This document shows positions 33,887 through 42,338 of a stretch of DNA of 64,000 bases, one piece after another (position 1 is the stretch's first letter; the number at the start of each line of letters is the position of its first letter). The DNA comes from Jeongeupia wiesaeckerbachi (GTDB lineage Bacteria > Pseudomonadota > Gammaproteobacteria > Burkholderiales > Chitinibacteraceae). The stretch lies in the NCBI RefSeq assembly GCF_050916355.1, contig NZ_CP136946.1, positions 3,410,001 to 3,474,000 of the forward strand, in the 5' to 3' direction. A program made the position numbers and the translations under genes. The notes beneath the pieces are model-generated. The model was not told the origin of the DNA. It saw only the letters and a program-made list of their open reading frames with translations, and searched no databases.

Positions 33887-34237
33887 TCAGGCAACCAGTT
33901 GCCGGCGTCGCCGATGACTGTCGACGAGCAGCATGGCTTCGATGAACAGGCCTTGAAACGGCTGGCTGTAGCCGTGTTCGGGTAGTTCACTCTCCCAGCG
34001 ATGCCCGCCGCGCGCCGTCGGGTCGATGACAAACCGCAGCGGATAGCCGAACATGGCGGCATAGATCGCCGCCCCGACCCCAGCGGTACGGGCCGGATTG
34101 AAGCGGCGCCCGCCGGCGCCGGCAAATTCATGATCGATCGCGCGAAACACCACCGCCATCGTCTGCGCCGGTGCCAGCCCGTCGAGCATGGCCATCTTTG
34201 CTGCCGAGATCAGAATCTCTTCTGGAATCAGTACCAT
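33887..34237 (-). CDS. Hypothetical protein (116 aa)
   Basis: A 116-residue protein with good coding character that I do not recognise. The N-terminus is helical (EEILISAAKMAMLDGLA), the middle is Gly/Ala-rich (TAGVGAAIYAAMFGYPLRF) and the C-terminus ends in a His/Arg-rich stretch (DSHRRRRQLVA). No signal peptide or clear membrane helix. It stands alone, divergent from trmL, with a GGGG-containing weak ribosome-binding site. Confidence 0.6.
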   Translation of the reverse strand: MVLIPEEILISAAKMAMLDGLAPAQTMAVVFRAIDHEFAGAGGRRFNPARTAGVGAAIYAAMFGYPLRFVIDPTARGGHRWESELPEHGYSQPFQGLFIEAMLLVDSHRRRRQLVA

Positions 34238-34332
34238 AGGGACTTACCCCGACACATAATGTGCTGCTGCAGCATAGGCACAACCACTTACTCATTGCGT
34301 CAATAATCACCCACCATTTATCGGTTCATCCA

Positions 34333-34797
34333 ATGTTCGACATCGTCCTCTTCCAGCCGGAAATCCCCCCCAACACCGGCAACGTCATCCGTCTGGCCGC
34401 CAATACCGGCTGTACGCTACACCTTGTCAAACCGCTGGGTTTTGAACTTGACGACAGCAAGCTCAAGCGCGCCGGGCTCGACTACCACGAGTACGCCGAG
34501 CTGCGCGTTCACGAGGATTGGGATGCACTGCTCGCAGCCCTGCCCGACCGGCGCTTTTTTGCAATGACGACCAAGGGCAGCACGCGCTTCGATGCGCTGC
34601 GCTTCCAGCCCGGTGATGTGTTTGTTTTCGGCCCGGAAACGCGCGGCCTGCCGGACGAAGTACTGGCCCGCTTCGCCGCTGAACGGCGCATCCGCCTGCC
34701 GATGCAGGCCGGCCAGCGCAGTCTCAACCTTTCCAACGCGGTCGCGGTCACGGTGTTCGAAGCCTGGCGACAAAACGGCTACGCCGACGGAACGTAA
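34333..34797 (+). CDS. trmL: tRNA (cytidine/uridine-2'-O-)-methyltransferase TrmL
   Basis: A 154-residue SPOUT methyltransferase that methylates the ribose of the wobble nucleotide 34 in tRNA-Leu isoacceptors. The family motifs are in order: PEIPPNTGNVIRLAANTGC at the N-terminus, LDYHEYAEL, then the knotted SAM-binding region VFGPETRGLP and MQAGQRSLNLSNAVAV. The start at 34333 (MFDIVLFQPEIP) matches the family; 24 in-frame codons upstream do not. The ParB-like gene starts 2 bp after its stop. Confidence 0.95.
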   Translation: MFDIVLFQPEIPPNTGNVIRLAANTGCTLHLVKPLGFELDDSKLKRAGLDYHEYAELRVHEDWDALLAALPDRRFFAMTTKGSTRFDALRFQPGDVFVFGPETRGLPDEVLARFAAERRIRLPMQAGQRSLNLSNAVAVTVFEAWRQNGYADGT

Positions 34798-34798
34798 T

Positions 34799-35482
34799 AT
34801 GCGCATTCAGATGCTTGCCCTGTTGTTGCTCACCAGCCCGCTACTGCTGGCAGCGCCGTGCACGACACAAACGCCGGTCGGCAACGATTGCCAGTTGCCG
34901 CTGACCGCGCTGCGCCCGACGCAGGCCAATGTCGGGCAAATGCAGGTCGATGACGAAGCGAGCGAGCTCGTCGGCAAAACAGCGGCGCAGCTCGACACGA
35001 TCGAACGCAAGAAGCAGATTCCGGTCGTACTTGGCCCTGATGGCAACTTCTATCTGACCGACCGCCATCACCTGAGCAGCGCGCTGCTGAAAATCGGCCA
35101 GACACAGGCAACGGTCAGACTGATCGGCAAGCTCGACAGCGATTTTTGGCCGCAAATGGCGGCGCGCCACTGGGCCTGGCTGTACGACGCACGCGGCAAG
35201 GCGATCCAGCCGAGCCAGTTACCGACCTCGCTGACGGCCCTCGGCGATGATCCCTACCGCAGCCTGGCCGGCTACGCGCAGGATGCGGGCATCTACGACA
35301 AGACCAAGCACGCTTACTTCGTCGAATTTGCGTGGGCACGCTACTTTGGCGAGCAAATGGGCTGGCGCACGCTCGATCGCGCGGCACTCCCCGCAGCCAT
35401 CGAACAAGCCCGCAAACTGGCCTGCGCGCCCGCCGCAGCGGATCTACCCGGCTACCGCAAGGATTGCCAACACGGCGACTGA
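34799..35482 (+). CDS. Exported ParB/Srx-fold protein
   Basis: A 227-residue protein with a signal peptide (MRIQMLALLLLTSPLLLAAP) and a ParB/sulfiredoxin-like domain of the ParBc_2 group. The family core is IPVVLGPDGNFYLTDRHHLSSAL (read in two parts: IPVVLGPDGNFYL and TDRHHLSSAL), where DRHH replaces the usual DGHHR. A second region (DDPYRSLAGYAQDAG, FVEFAWARYFGEQM) is typical of the exported group. It is not a chromosome-partitioning protein. Two Cys pairs could form disulfides. It is coupled to trmL by a 1-bp gap. Confidence 0.78.
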   Translation: MRIQMLALLLLTSPLLLAAPCTTQTPVGNDCQLPLTALRPTQANVGQMQVDDEASELVGKTAAQLDTIERKKQIPVVLGPDGNFYLTDRHHLSSALLKIGQTQATVRLIGKLDSDFWPQMAARHWAWLYDARGKAIQPSQLPTSLTALGDDPYRSLAGYAQDAGIYDKTKHAYFVEFAWARYFGEQMGWRTLDRAALPAAIEQARKLACAPAAADLPGYRKDCQHGD

Positions 35483-35610
35483 GGGGCAGAAGCGCCGGAC
35501 ACCCGGCACGCCCGCTCCGGCCCGACACGCAGTCACTGTCTGACGTAAAAATGACGCCGATCCTATTGCTCGGATAAAGTATCGGCGTTTCCGTTCACCC
35601 AGCCCAGACC

Positions 35611-36894
35611 ATGACCACGCGCCGCCCGACCGCCGCTGCCATCACCCCCTACTGGGAGTGCTTTCCCGGGTTTTTCGCCTATCCGTTCCGGGTGGAAGCG
35701 CTTCTGCCGCTGATCGGTTTCGTGCTGATCTTTGGCGCGCTGATGTGGCTGACCGGCGGCGGATTGCCCAGCACACTGGGCATGCTGCTTGTCGCGGTCT
35801 GCTTTCTGCGCTTCGCATTTTCTGTGCTGGAGCGCACTGCGATCGGCCTCCACGGCGAAATGCCGCTGGCGTTCGAGCATGACGAATCACATCGCTGGCG
35901 ACCCTACAAACACTTCGCCGCCCTGGTGCTTGCTGGCGCCGCCGTAGCGCTGGCCGGCACGGCGCTAGGGTCGCTGGCTGCCGAACTGCTGTCGCTGGTA
36001 CTGCTGCTGGTCTGGCCGGCCAGCATCATGCAGCTCACCCTCAGCGACAGCCTGATCGAGTCGGTATCGCCCGAACGGCTCTGGGGTCTGATCCGCGATA
36101 TCGGCCTGCCCTATCTCGGCCTCTGGGCCTGCCTGTCCATGCTCGGGATCAGCGCCTCGGCAGCGACGTACTACCTGCCGCGCTGGCTCGACAACCCGCT
36201 GCTGATCTGGCTGGGCGTGGGCTTCATCTACATGTACTTCACGCTGGTGATGTACCGGCTGATGGGCTACGTGCTGTATCAGTATCACGACGCCATCGGT
36301 CTGGCCGTGCACGACGCGGCACCGACACCGCAAACGCCGCAGCAACGCGCGATCGACGAAGTCGGGGCGCTGCTGAGCGCCGGCAATACCGATGCCGCGC
36401 TGATGGCGCTGCGCAGCGCGCTGCGTGAGCACGCTGCAGACCTTACGCTGCACGAGCGTTATCTGAAACTGCTGCTGGCCACCGAGGCGGCGGACGACAT
36501 GCTGCGCAGCGCGGCAAACCACTACCTTGCGGCCCTACAGCATGCCGGCAAGCCCGGTCAGGGCCTGAGTGTCGTCGAGTCGGTCCGGCTGCGGCTTGCC
36601 GACTTCCAGCCGGCCGGCGGTGAATTGGCCGTGCGGCTGGCACAACTGGCGCGCGAGCAGCACAAACCCGCGCTGGCGATCAGCCTGTTGCGCGGATTTG
36701 AAAAACGTTATCCGGGCAATGCCGAGATCGCCTCGGCGATGCTGCTGGGCGCGCGCATCCTGTGCGAGCACCGGGGTGACGATGCGCAGGCCCGAAAACT
36801 GCTGCAGGCCTTGATCGCGCGCTTCCCGCAGCATGCCGCCCGCCCCGAAGCCGAGAAGCTGCTGCAGGTACTCGACCGGCTCGCAACTCAGTGA
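35611..36894 (+). CDS. Membrane protein with C-terminal TPR-like repeats
   Basis: A 427-residue protein. The first half has about six transmembrane helices (about 28-60, 90-130, 155-215) and starts YWECFPGFFAYPF; the second half (about 240-427) is a soluble helical solenoid with TPR-like periodicity (LSAGNTDAALMALRSALREH; KPALAISLLRGFEKRYPGNA). I do not know its function. It converges with a rhomboid protease that also has C-terminal TPR-like repeats, and the two reading frames overlap by 7 bp. Confidence 0.75.
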   Translation: MTTRRPTAAAITPYWECFPGFFAYPFRVEALLPLIGFVLIFGALMWLTGGGLPSTLGMLLVAVCFLRFAFSVLERTAIGLHGEMPLAFEHDESHRWRPYKHFAALVLAGAAVALAGTALGSLAAELLSLVLLLVWPASIMQLTLSDSLIESVSPERLWGLIRDIGLPYLGLWACLSMLGISASAATYYLPRWLDNPLLIWLGVGFIYMYFTLVMYRLMGYVLYQYHDAIGLAVHDAAPTPQTPQQRAIDEVGALLSAGNTDAALMALRSALREHAADLTLHERYLKLLLATEAADDMLRSAANHYLAALQHAGKPGQGLSVVESVRLRLADFQPAGGELAVRLAQLAREQHKPALAISLLRGFEKRYPGNAEIASAMLLGARILCEHRGDDAQARKLLQALIARFPQHAARPEAEKLLQVLDRLATQ

Positions 36895-38345
36895 GGCAGC
36901 AGCCTGACCTCATCGGCGGCCGGATAATGCTGAGTCAGCAGCAGCCAGACGGCGTCGGCGCGCCTCGCCTCGCCCTGCTGCCGGAACTGCTTGCCGGTAC
37001 GGTATAGCAAGGCAGGTAGCGCCGCCTGCGCAGGTGCGCGCTGCACCAGCATCCGCAACAAGCGGTCGGCACTGTCGAGCTGACCGTCGTCCAGCCAGCC
37101 CGCAGCCAGCCGCAGCCACTGCGACACCGACAGCTTCGGGAGCGGCCAGCGCTGGGCCAGCGCAACCTGCCAGGCTTCGGATGCCGCCGCACGCAGCGCT
37201 GGCTCGGCTGGCGCCAGCTCCAGCACCTTGAGCGCCGCCTGCTGCCGCAAGGCCGAATCGGCCTGCAGTTTGGCAACGTGATAAAAGGCGGCGGCAAGCG
37301 CGGCGCGGTCGGGCTGTCGCTGGATCAGTCTGGCGTAGGCCGTTGCCGCCTTGTCGAACTGCAGCGCCTTGGCCCACTGCTCGGCCTGACGTCGCTGCAC
37401 GACATCCTGTTCGGCTACGTCGTCGGCCTCGATCCGCGCAGCCGACCGCCCCTTGCGATAACCGCGATACGCGGCGGCCAGCGCGGCACCGCTCAACAGG
37501 CCGGCAAAGTGCGCCATATAGTTGACGTTGCTCTCGGGCGAACTCAGCCTCATCCACAACTCGGTCAGCAGCCAGATCGGCAGCACGATCAGTGCCGGCG
37601 CCTTCATCGTGCTGAAGTACACGACGACCCAGTAAAAGAAGCGGATCTTGCGCAGGCCATAGAGCACGACAAACATCGCCATCACACCAGCGATCGCGCC
37701 GGACGCGCCCAGCGAGACCGAGTAGCGCGGCGCGCCGCCGATCAGATCCGGAATCGCCGCGCCGAGGCCCGCCAGCACGTAGAACAGCAGAAACACGCTA
37801 CCACCGAGCGCCGCCTCGACGGTGTAGCCGACGATAAACAGGATCGCCATATTGCCCAGCAGGTGGTCAACGCTACCGTGCATGAACATATGCATCAGCG
37901 TCGCCACCGTTGTCGGCGCCGCCGGCCGCAAGGCAAAACGATCGGTGAACACCTGCCGGTACAAGCGGTCGAATTCGGCCCTGCCGCTGCGCCACTCGGC
38001 GTATTCGGGCATGTCCGGCGTGATGATCCGGTCACTGGCGAGCCGCTGCAGGAAATCCGGATCGCCCTGCAAGGCCATCAAGGTGAGCGGTGACAGGCCG
38101 TCCCCCTGCGCGCGCAGCTCAGCCAGCAGCGCCCGTTCGCCGCGACGCTCGAGCTCGCTGAGGTAGCGCGGCAGCTCGACCTCGGCCAAGCCGACCGCGT
38201 GATAGCGCTGGAAGGCACGCTCGCGACGCGCGTCATCATGATACTGCGCGCCAAAATAGATCAGGCAGCAGCTGACAATCAGCAGCAAGGTCACCCACGG
38301 CGGGCGGCGCCAGTCGGGTTGCGCCGGCAAGGGCAGAATCAGCAT
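36888..38345 (-). CDS. Rhomboid-family intramembrane serine protease with TPR tail
   Basis: A 485-residue protein. One N-terminal helix (about 18-35) is followed by a soluble insert, then the rhomboid core: HMFMHGSVDHLLGNMAIL (conserved His and Asn), the catalytic Ser in SLGASGAIAGVMAMF and the catalytic His in NYMAHFAGLLSG. The last 150 residues form TPR-like helices (WAKALQFDKAATAYARLIQRQ). Rhomboids cut transmembrane helices; the substrate is unknown. The start at 38345 (MLILPLPAQPDWRRPPW) is chosen because upstream codons overlap the haemoglobin gene. Confidence 0.88.
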   Translation of the reverse strand: MLILPLPAQPDWRRPPWVTLLLIVSCCLIYFGAQYHDDARRERAFQRYHAVGLAEVELPRYLSELERRGERALLAELRAQGDGLSPLTLMALQGDPDFLQRLASDRIITPDMPEYAEWRSGRAEFDRLYRQVFTDRFALRPAAPTTVATLMHMFMHGSVDHLLGNMAILFIVGYTVEAALGGSVFLLFYVLAGLGAAIPDLIGGAPRYSVSLGASGAIAGVMAMFVVLYGLRKIRFFYWVVVYFSTMKAPALIVLPIWLLTELWMRLSSPESNVNYMAHFAGLLSGAALAAAYRGYRKGRSAARIEADDVAEQDVVQRRQAEQWAKALQFDKAATAYARLIQRQPDRAALAAAFYHVAKLQADSALRQQAALKVLELAPAEPALRAAASEAWQVALAQRWPLPKLSVSQWLRLAAGWLDDGQLDSADRLLRMLVQRAPAQAALPALLYRTGKQFRQQGEARRADAVWLLLTQHYPAADEVRLLPH

Positions 38346-38368
38346 CCGTGTCTCCCGGCGCGGGCCGA

Positions 38369-38761
38369 TCAGCCCTGGTTGCGCATAAAGTCGGCGGTCT
38401 TGTAGAACGCCTCTTCCAGATGCTCGCGCAGCGCCGGATCCATGGGTGTCTGCTCCATGGCCTGAAACATGCACAGCAGCCACTGATCACGCTCGGATTC
38501 GCCGATCGCAAACGGCATATGCCGCGCACGCAGGCGCGGGTGGCCATATTTGTCGATAAAGCGCTGCGGCCCGCCGAGCCAGCCGGAGAGAAAATCGAAA
38601 AACTTGTCGCGGATCAGCGCGGTGTCCGGCGCGTGCATCGCGTGGATGCCCGCCGCACGCGGGTCGGTTGCCATGATGTCGTAGAAACGATCAACCAGCT
38701 GTCGCAACACCACATCGCCGCCAAGCAGTTGATACGGCGTCATTTCCTGTACTTCGCTCAT
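38369..38761 (-). CDS. Group II truncated haemoglobin
   Basis: A 130-residue globin of the TrHbII group. QLVDRFYDIM carries the B-helix aromatic pair (Phe26-Tyr27), RARHMPFAI the proximal haem ligand His81, and RDQWLLCM the Trp94 (G8) diagnostic of group II; LLGG near the N-terminus and the KYGHPRLR loop complete the pattern. Such proteins bind oxygen or NO and are linked to nitrosative stress. It overlaps the purT stop by 4 bp (ATGA), so it is translated from the purT transcript. Confidence 0.93.
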   Translation of the reverse strand: MSEVQEMTPYQLLGGDVVLRQLVDRFYDIMATDPRAAGIHAMHAPDTALIRDKFFDFLSGWLGGPQRFIDKYGHPRLRARHMPFAIGESERDQWLLCMFQAMEQTPMDPALREHLEEAFYKTADFMRNQG

Positions 38762-39960
38762 GCCTGCCCCTCGACCGGCTTGACCTTGCCGGCGGCAAGC
38801 TTGGCGCGTTCGCGCGCGACTTCGGTATCGGCTGCGGCGACGATCGCCACACCCATACGGCGGCGCTCGAACGCCTCGGGCTTGCCGAACAGGCGCAGAT
38901 CCGCGCCCGGCACCGCCAGCGCCTCGGCCACGCCATCGAAAGCGATGCCAACCGCGTCCATGCCGCCGTATATCACCGCACTCGCCGCCGGTTCGCGCAG
39001 ACTGGCATCGACCGGCAGCTTGAGAATCGCGCGCGCGTGCAGCTCGAACTCGGAGAAACGCTGACTGGCTAGCGTGACCAAGCCGGTATCGTGCGGTCGC
39101 GGGCTGACTTCTGAGAACCACACCGTGTCGCCGTTGACGAACAGCTCGACGCCAAACAGACCACGACCGCCGAGGTTGTCGGTGACGGCCTTGGCGATCT
39201 CCTGGGCGCGCTGCAGCGCCAGCGGGCTCATCGCCTGCGGCTGCCAGCTCTCGACATAGTCGCCCTGGACCTGCACATGGCCGACCGGCGCGCAGAACTG
39301 CGTTTCGATCTCGCCCGATGCGCCGATCGCGCGAACCGTCAGCAGCGTGATTTCGTAATCGAAATCGATGAAGCCTTCGACGATGACCTTGCCGGCATCG
39401 ACCCGGCCGCCGCTGGCCGCGTAATCCCACGCCGCGCGCAGATCATCCGGCCCCTTCAGCGTCGATTGCCCCTTGCCCGACGACGACATCACCGGCTTCA
39501 CCAGACACGGATAACCGATCTCGGCAACCGCTGCCGCCATCTCGTCGAAGCTTGCGGCAAAACGGTAAGGTGACGTCGGCAGCCCGAGCGTCTCGGCGGC
39601 GAGACGGCGAATGCCTTCGCGGTTCATCGTCAGATTGGCTGCGCGCGCGGTCGGAATCACCTCGGCCAGGCCGTCGGCCTCGATGCGCAGCAGCTCTTCG
39701 GTCGCAATCGCTTCGATTTCGGGCACGATCAGCTGCGGGCGCTCGGCTTCAACCAGTGCCCGCAAGGCCTGCGCGTCCGCCATATTGATCACGTGGCTGC
39801 GATGTGCAACCTGCATGCCGGGCGCATCGACATAGCGATCGACACCGATCACTTCAACGCCAAGGCGCTGCAAGGCGATGATCACTTCTTTACCGAGCTC
39901 GCCGCAGCCGAGCAGCATGACCTTGGTGGCCGATGCGGACAATGGGGTACCCAGACGCAT
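38758..39960 (-). CDS. purT: Formate-dependent GAR transformylase (phosphoribosylglycinamide formyltransferase 2)
   Basis: A 400-residue ATP-grasp enzyme that uses formate and ATP to formylate glycinamide ribonucleotide in purine synthesis. The N-terminal KVMLLGCGELGKEV and DRYVDAPGMQVAHRS, the ATP-grasp loop MSSSGKGQS and the metal-binding FSEVSPRPHDTGLVTL are diagnostic. The start at 39960 (MRLGTPLSASATKVML) fits the family; a start 13 codons upstream does not. PurU, encoded 5 kb downstream, makes its formate. Confidence 0.97.
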   Translation of the reverse strand: MRLGTPLSASATKVMLLGCGELGKEVIIALQRLGVEVIGVDRYVDAPGMQVAHRSHVINMADAQALRALVEAERPQLIVPEIEAIATEELLRIEADGLAEVIPTARAANLTMNREGIRRLAAETLGLPTSPYRFAASFDEMAAAVAEIGYPCLVKPVMSSSGKGQSTLKGPDDLRAAWDYAASGGRVDAGKVIVEGFIDFDYEITLLTVRAIGASGEIETQFCAPVGHVQVQGDYVESWQPQAMSPLALQRAQEIAKAVTDNLGGRGLFGVELFVNGDTVWFSEVSPRPHDTGLVTLASQRFSEFELHARAILKLPVDASLREPAASAVIYGGMDAVGIAFDGVAEALAVPGADLRLFGKPEAFERRRMGVAIVAAADTEVARERAKLAAGKVKPVEGQA

Positions 39961-40032
39961 GGAGGACTTCCTAGGATTGAATCGGGCCGATATTAACATG
40001 CAGCCCCGGCAGCCCAGCCGGGCCGAAAAGCA

Positions 40033-40057
40033 AACAGGCCGGGGAAACCGGCCTGTT
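40033..40057 (-). terminator. Hairpin terminator after the DUF3460 gene
   Basis: A perfect 10-bp stem (40033-40042 with 40048-40057) and GGAAA loop, 22 bp beyond the DUF3460 stop. The T-run on the minus strand is short (TTTGCTTTT), so termination may be partial. Confidence 0.7.
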
Positions 40058-40078
40058 CACAACATCGACGCGAGTGAA

Positions 40079-40276
40079 TTACTCGGTCAGATACGGGTAG
40101 GACTTTTGCGCCACGTTCGACTCGGCGGCGCGGGTGCGCTCGTCCAGATTGATCGGTGACTTGTCCCACAGCAGCGCACGACCATCGACCTGGCCCTTGG
40201 CCACTTCTGGGTTGTCCTTCAGGAAACCCTGCATGAACTGGGTGTATTCGGAAACGTATTGGGTGTTCTTGAACAT
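40079..40276 (-). CDS. DUF3460 protein
   Basis: A 65-residue protein of the DUF3460 family, a small soluble protein characteristic of Betaproteobacteria. The conserved MxxxxxYVSEYTQFMQGFL start, NPEVAKGQVDGRALLWDK middle and KSYPYL end are all present. The function is unknown. It forms its own unit, with a hairpin terminator after it. Confidence 0.9.
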   Translation of the reverse strand: MFKNTQYVSEYTQFMQGFLKDNPEVAKGQVDGRALLWDKSPINLDERTRAAESNVAQKSYPYLTE

Positions 40277-40310
40277 GATCGGCTAATCCGTGCGGCGGTA
40301 TTTACGCCGA

Positions 40311-41093
40311 TTATACCGCCAATGCCGCCAGCTCGGGGAGCACCGCCGCATGCAGCGTCGCATTGGCCGCAGCCAGCACGCAGCCTTCGCTATGGCGGTG
40401 CAATGCCCGCCCCTGCCAGTCGGTCATTTTGCCACCGGCAGCGTTGACCACTGGCGCCAGCGCCGCAAAATCGTGCAGTTTCAGGCCTTCCTCGACAACA
40501 AGCTGCAACCAGCCGCTCGCCAGTTGCGCGTACAGGTAACCGTCGCCGCCGTAGATCTGGTAGCGGCCACGCTTGGCCAGCGACTCGAACACCGGTCGGG
40601 CACGCGGCAGGTATTCCGGGCCGGTAGTGCCGATGATCGCCCCGGCCAGCGTCGCGACATCGCTGCTGCGTACCGGCTGGCCGTTCAGGGTCGTCGGCAC
40701 GCCTTCACCGCCGACCCAGCGGTCTGCGGTGATCGGCTGGTTGATCACGCCGAAAACCGGTTCGCCGCGATACATCAAACCAATCAGCGTTACGAACAGC
40801 GGACGTCCGACGGTGAACGATTTGGTGCCATCGACCGGATCCAGCACCCAGACCCAATCTGCCTCGGCATTCTGCTCGCCGAACTCCTCGCCGATGATGC
40901 CATCCTGCGGCCGCTTCGCTTCGATCAGCGCCCGCATCGCCTTCTCGGCCTCGCGATCCGCCAGGGTCACCGGGCTGGCATCGTCCTTGTCGACGATGGC
41001 GAAATCACTGCGGTAGTAACTGCGGATCACCTTGGCACTGGCATCGGCGAGTTCTTGCGCCAGCGCAAGCTGGTCGGCGGACGGCATTGGCAT
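40311..41093 (-). CDS. hisN: Histidinol-phosphatase, inositol-monophosphatase type
   Basis: A 260-residue Mg-dependent phosphatase of the IMPase superfamily. Metal-binding motifs are GEEFG (Glu69-Glu70), WVLDPVDGTKSF (Asp85, Asp88, Gly89, Thr90) and a terminal KLHDFAALAPVV. The overall pattern, including LADREAEKAMR, fits the HisN group, which removes phosphate from histidinol phosphate. An inositol or 3'-phosphoadenosine phosphatase role cannot be fully excluded from sequence alone. It is divergent from the bacterioferritin operon. Confidence 0.85.
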   Translation of the reverse strand: MPMPSADQLALAQELADASAKVIRSYYRSDFAIVDKDDASPVTLADREAEKAMRALIEAKRPQDGIIGEEFGEQNAEADWVWVLDPVDGTKSFTVGRPLFVTLIGLMYRGEPVFGVINQPITADRWVGGEGVPTTLNGQPVRSSDVATLAGAIIGTTGPEYLPRARPVFESLAKRGRYQIYGGDGYLYAQLASGWLQLVVEEGLKLHDFAALAPVVNAAGGKMTDWQGRALHRHSEGCVLAAANATLHAAVLPELAALAV

Positions 41094-41181
41094 GGATGCA
41101 CCTCATCATCTGGACGTCCGGCAGACTACCACGCACCTTGGCGGCGCTCTACCTCGCCACATGACGGCGCAATTAATCGAT

Positions 41182-41202
41182 TAATGAGAATTATTATTCT
41201 TA
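41182..41202. promoter_or_regulatory. Fur-box-like site upstream of the bacterioferritin genes
   Basis: TAATGAGAATTATTATTCTTA resembles the Fur consensus (GATAATGATAATCATTATC) in an otherwise AT-rich 150 bp between hisN and bfr. A weaker related stretch follows at 41213-41230. Iron control of bacterioferritin is well known. Confidence 0.55.
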
Positions 41203-41318
41203 TAACAATTGAATAGTAATGATTCCCAATATGTTCAGATATACGTGCAAACAAATAATTAGAATTCCAATCAAACCGGGATAAAATAAACCCAGCAATA
41301 AGAAATTGGAGAATCACG

Positions 41319-41789
41319 ATGCAAGGCGACAAAAAAGTCATCAAGGCGCTGAATGGCGTTCTGGGCAACGAGCTGGTGGCGATCAACCAGTACTTCCTGC
41401 ATGCGCGCATGTACCGCAACTGGGGCTACAAGGCGCTGAACGACCGTGTTTATCACGAGTCGATCGACGCGATGAAGCGCGCCGACAAGCTGATCGAACG
41501 CATCCTCTTCCTCGAAGGCCTGCCCAATCTGCAGCAGCTCGGCAAGCTCCTGATCGGTGAAGTCGTACCGGAAATGCTCGATTGCGATCACAAACTGGTC
41601 GGCGGCCACCTCAAGACGCTGCGGGAAGCCATCGCGCTCTGTGAGGAAACTCAGGATTACGTTTCTCGCGATCTGCTGGAAAACCTGCTAGAGGACGAGG
41701 AAGAATATCTCGACTGGCTGGACACCCAGGCCGAGCTGCGGACCTCGTTGGGCCTGCAGAACTACCTGCAATCGCAAGTCGGCGAATAA
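41319..41789 (+). CDS. Bacterioferritin, haem-binding subunit with degenerate ferroxidase centre
   Basis: A 156-residue bacterioferritin closely resembling E. coli Bfr (GNELVAINQYFLHARM; RILFLEGLPNLQ). By E. coli numbering it keeps the haem ligand Met52 and Glu18 and Glu127, but has Ala51, Arg54, Val94 and Tyr130 in place of Glu51, His54, Glu94 and His130, so the di-iron ferroxidase site cannot form. The following gene shows the opposite pattern. GGAG lies before the ATG. The subunits probably assemble into mixed 24-mers that store iron. Confidence 0.95.
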   Translation: MQGDKKVIKALNGVLGNELVAINQYFLHARMYRNWGYKALNDRVYHESIDAMKRADKLIERILFLEGLPNLQQLGKLLIGEVVPEMLDCDHKLVGGHLKTLREAIALCEETQDYVSRDLLENLLEDEEEYLDWLDTQAELRTSLGLQNYLQSQVGE

Positions 41790-41804
41790 GGACGGAGAAT
41801 CACC

Positions 41805-42275
41805 ATGCAAGGCAATACCAAGGTCATCACCGCACTGAACGAATTACTCGCCGCCGAGCTTACCTCCATCGACCAGTACTTCGTGCATAGCCAGATGTAC
41901 GACAATTGGGGCTACACCAAGCTGTTCGCCCGGATTGACCACGAGCGTGGTGACGAAATCGGCCATGCGACCAAGCTGATCGCCCGCGTTCTTTTCCTCG
42001 GCGGCACCCCGAACGTGGCGGCACGCACCGCACTACGCATCGGTGCCGATGTGCCGGCCATGCTGAAAAATGACCTACTGACCGAGATTGAGGTCGCCAA
42101 TGCACTGAAAAAGGTCGTTGCGCTGTGTGAGTCGGTCCAGGATTACGTAACCCGCAATATGCTGATTCAGTTGCTCGACGATACCGAGCAGGATCACGCC
42201 CACTGGCTCGAACAGCAGCTGGGCCTGATCGAGGCGCTGGGCCTACCGAACTACCTGCAACTGCAGGCCAGCTGA
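41805..42275 (+). CDS. Bacterioferritin, ferroxidase subunit lacking the haem ligand
   Basis: A 156-residue bacterioferritin paralogue, 15 bp after the first and with a GGAG ribosome-binding site. Glu18, Glu51, His54 and Glu94 are kept, and Glu128/His131 match the Glu127/His130 pair after a one-residue insertion, so the ferroxidase site is complete. The haem-ligand position Met52 is Ile. Two-subunit bacterioferritins with this split are known in Neisseria and Pseudomonas. This subunit would oxidise Fe(II); its partner would bind haem and receive electrons from Bfd. Confidence 0.95.
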   Translation: MQGNTKVITALNELLAAELTSIDQYFVHSQMYDNWGYTKLFARIDHERGDEIGHATKLIARVLFLGGTPNVAARTALRIGADVPAMLKNDLLTEIEVANALKKVVALCESVQDYVTRNMLIQLLDDTEQDHAHWLEQQLGLIEALGLPNYLQLQAS

Positions 42276-42294
42276 TTCCGGTAGCATCAACGAC

Positions 42295-42321
42295 AACGGG
42301 GCGCCCATGGGCGCCCCGTTT
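42295..42321 (+). terminator. Intrinsic terminator of the bacterioferritin operon
   Basis: AACGGGGCGCCC (42295-42306) pairs with GGGCGCCCCGTT (42309-42320), a 12-bp inverted repeat that folds as a hairpin with a small loop. It separates the bfr pair from the convergent bfd gene. Confidence 0.85.
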
Positions 42322-42338
42322 GCATTCTTTGTGACGAC

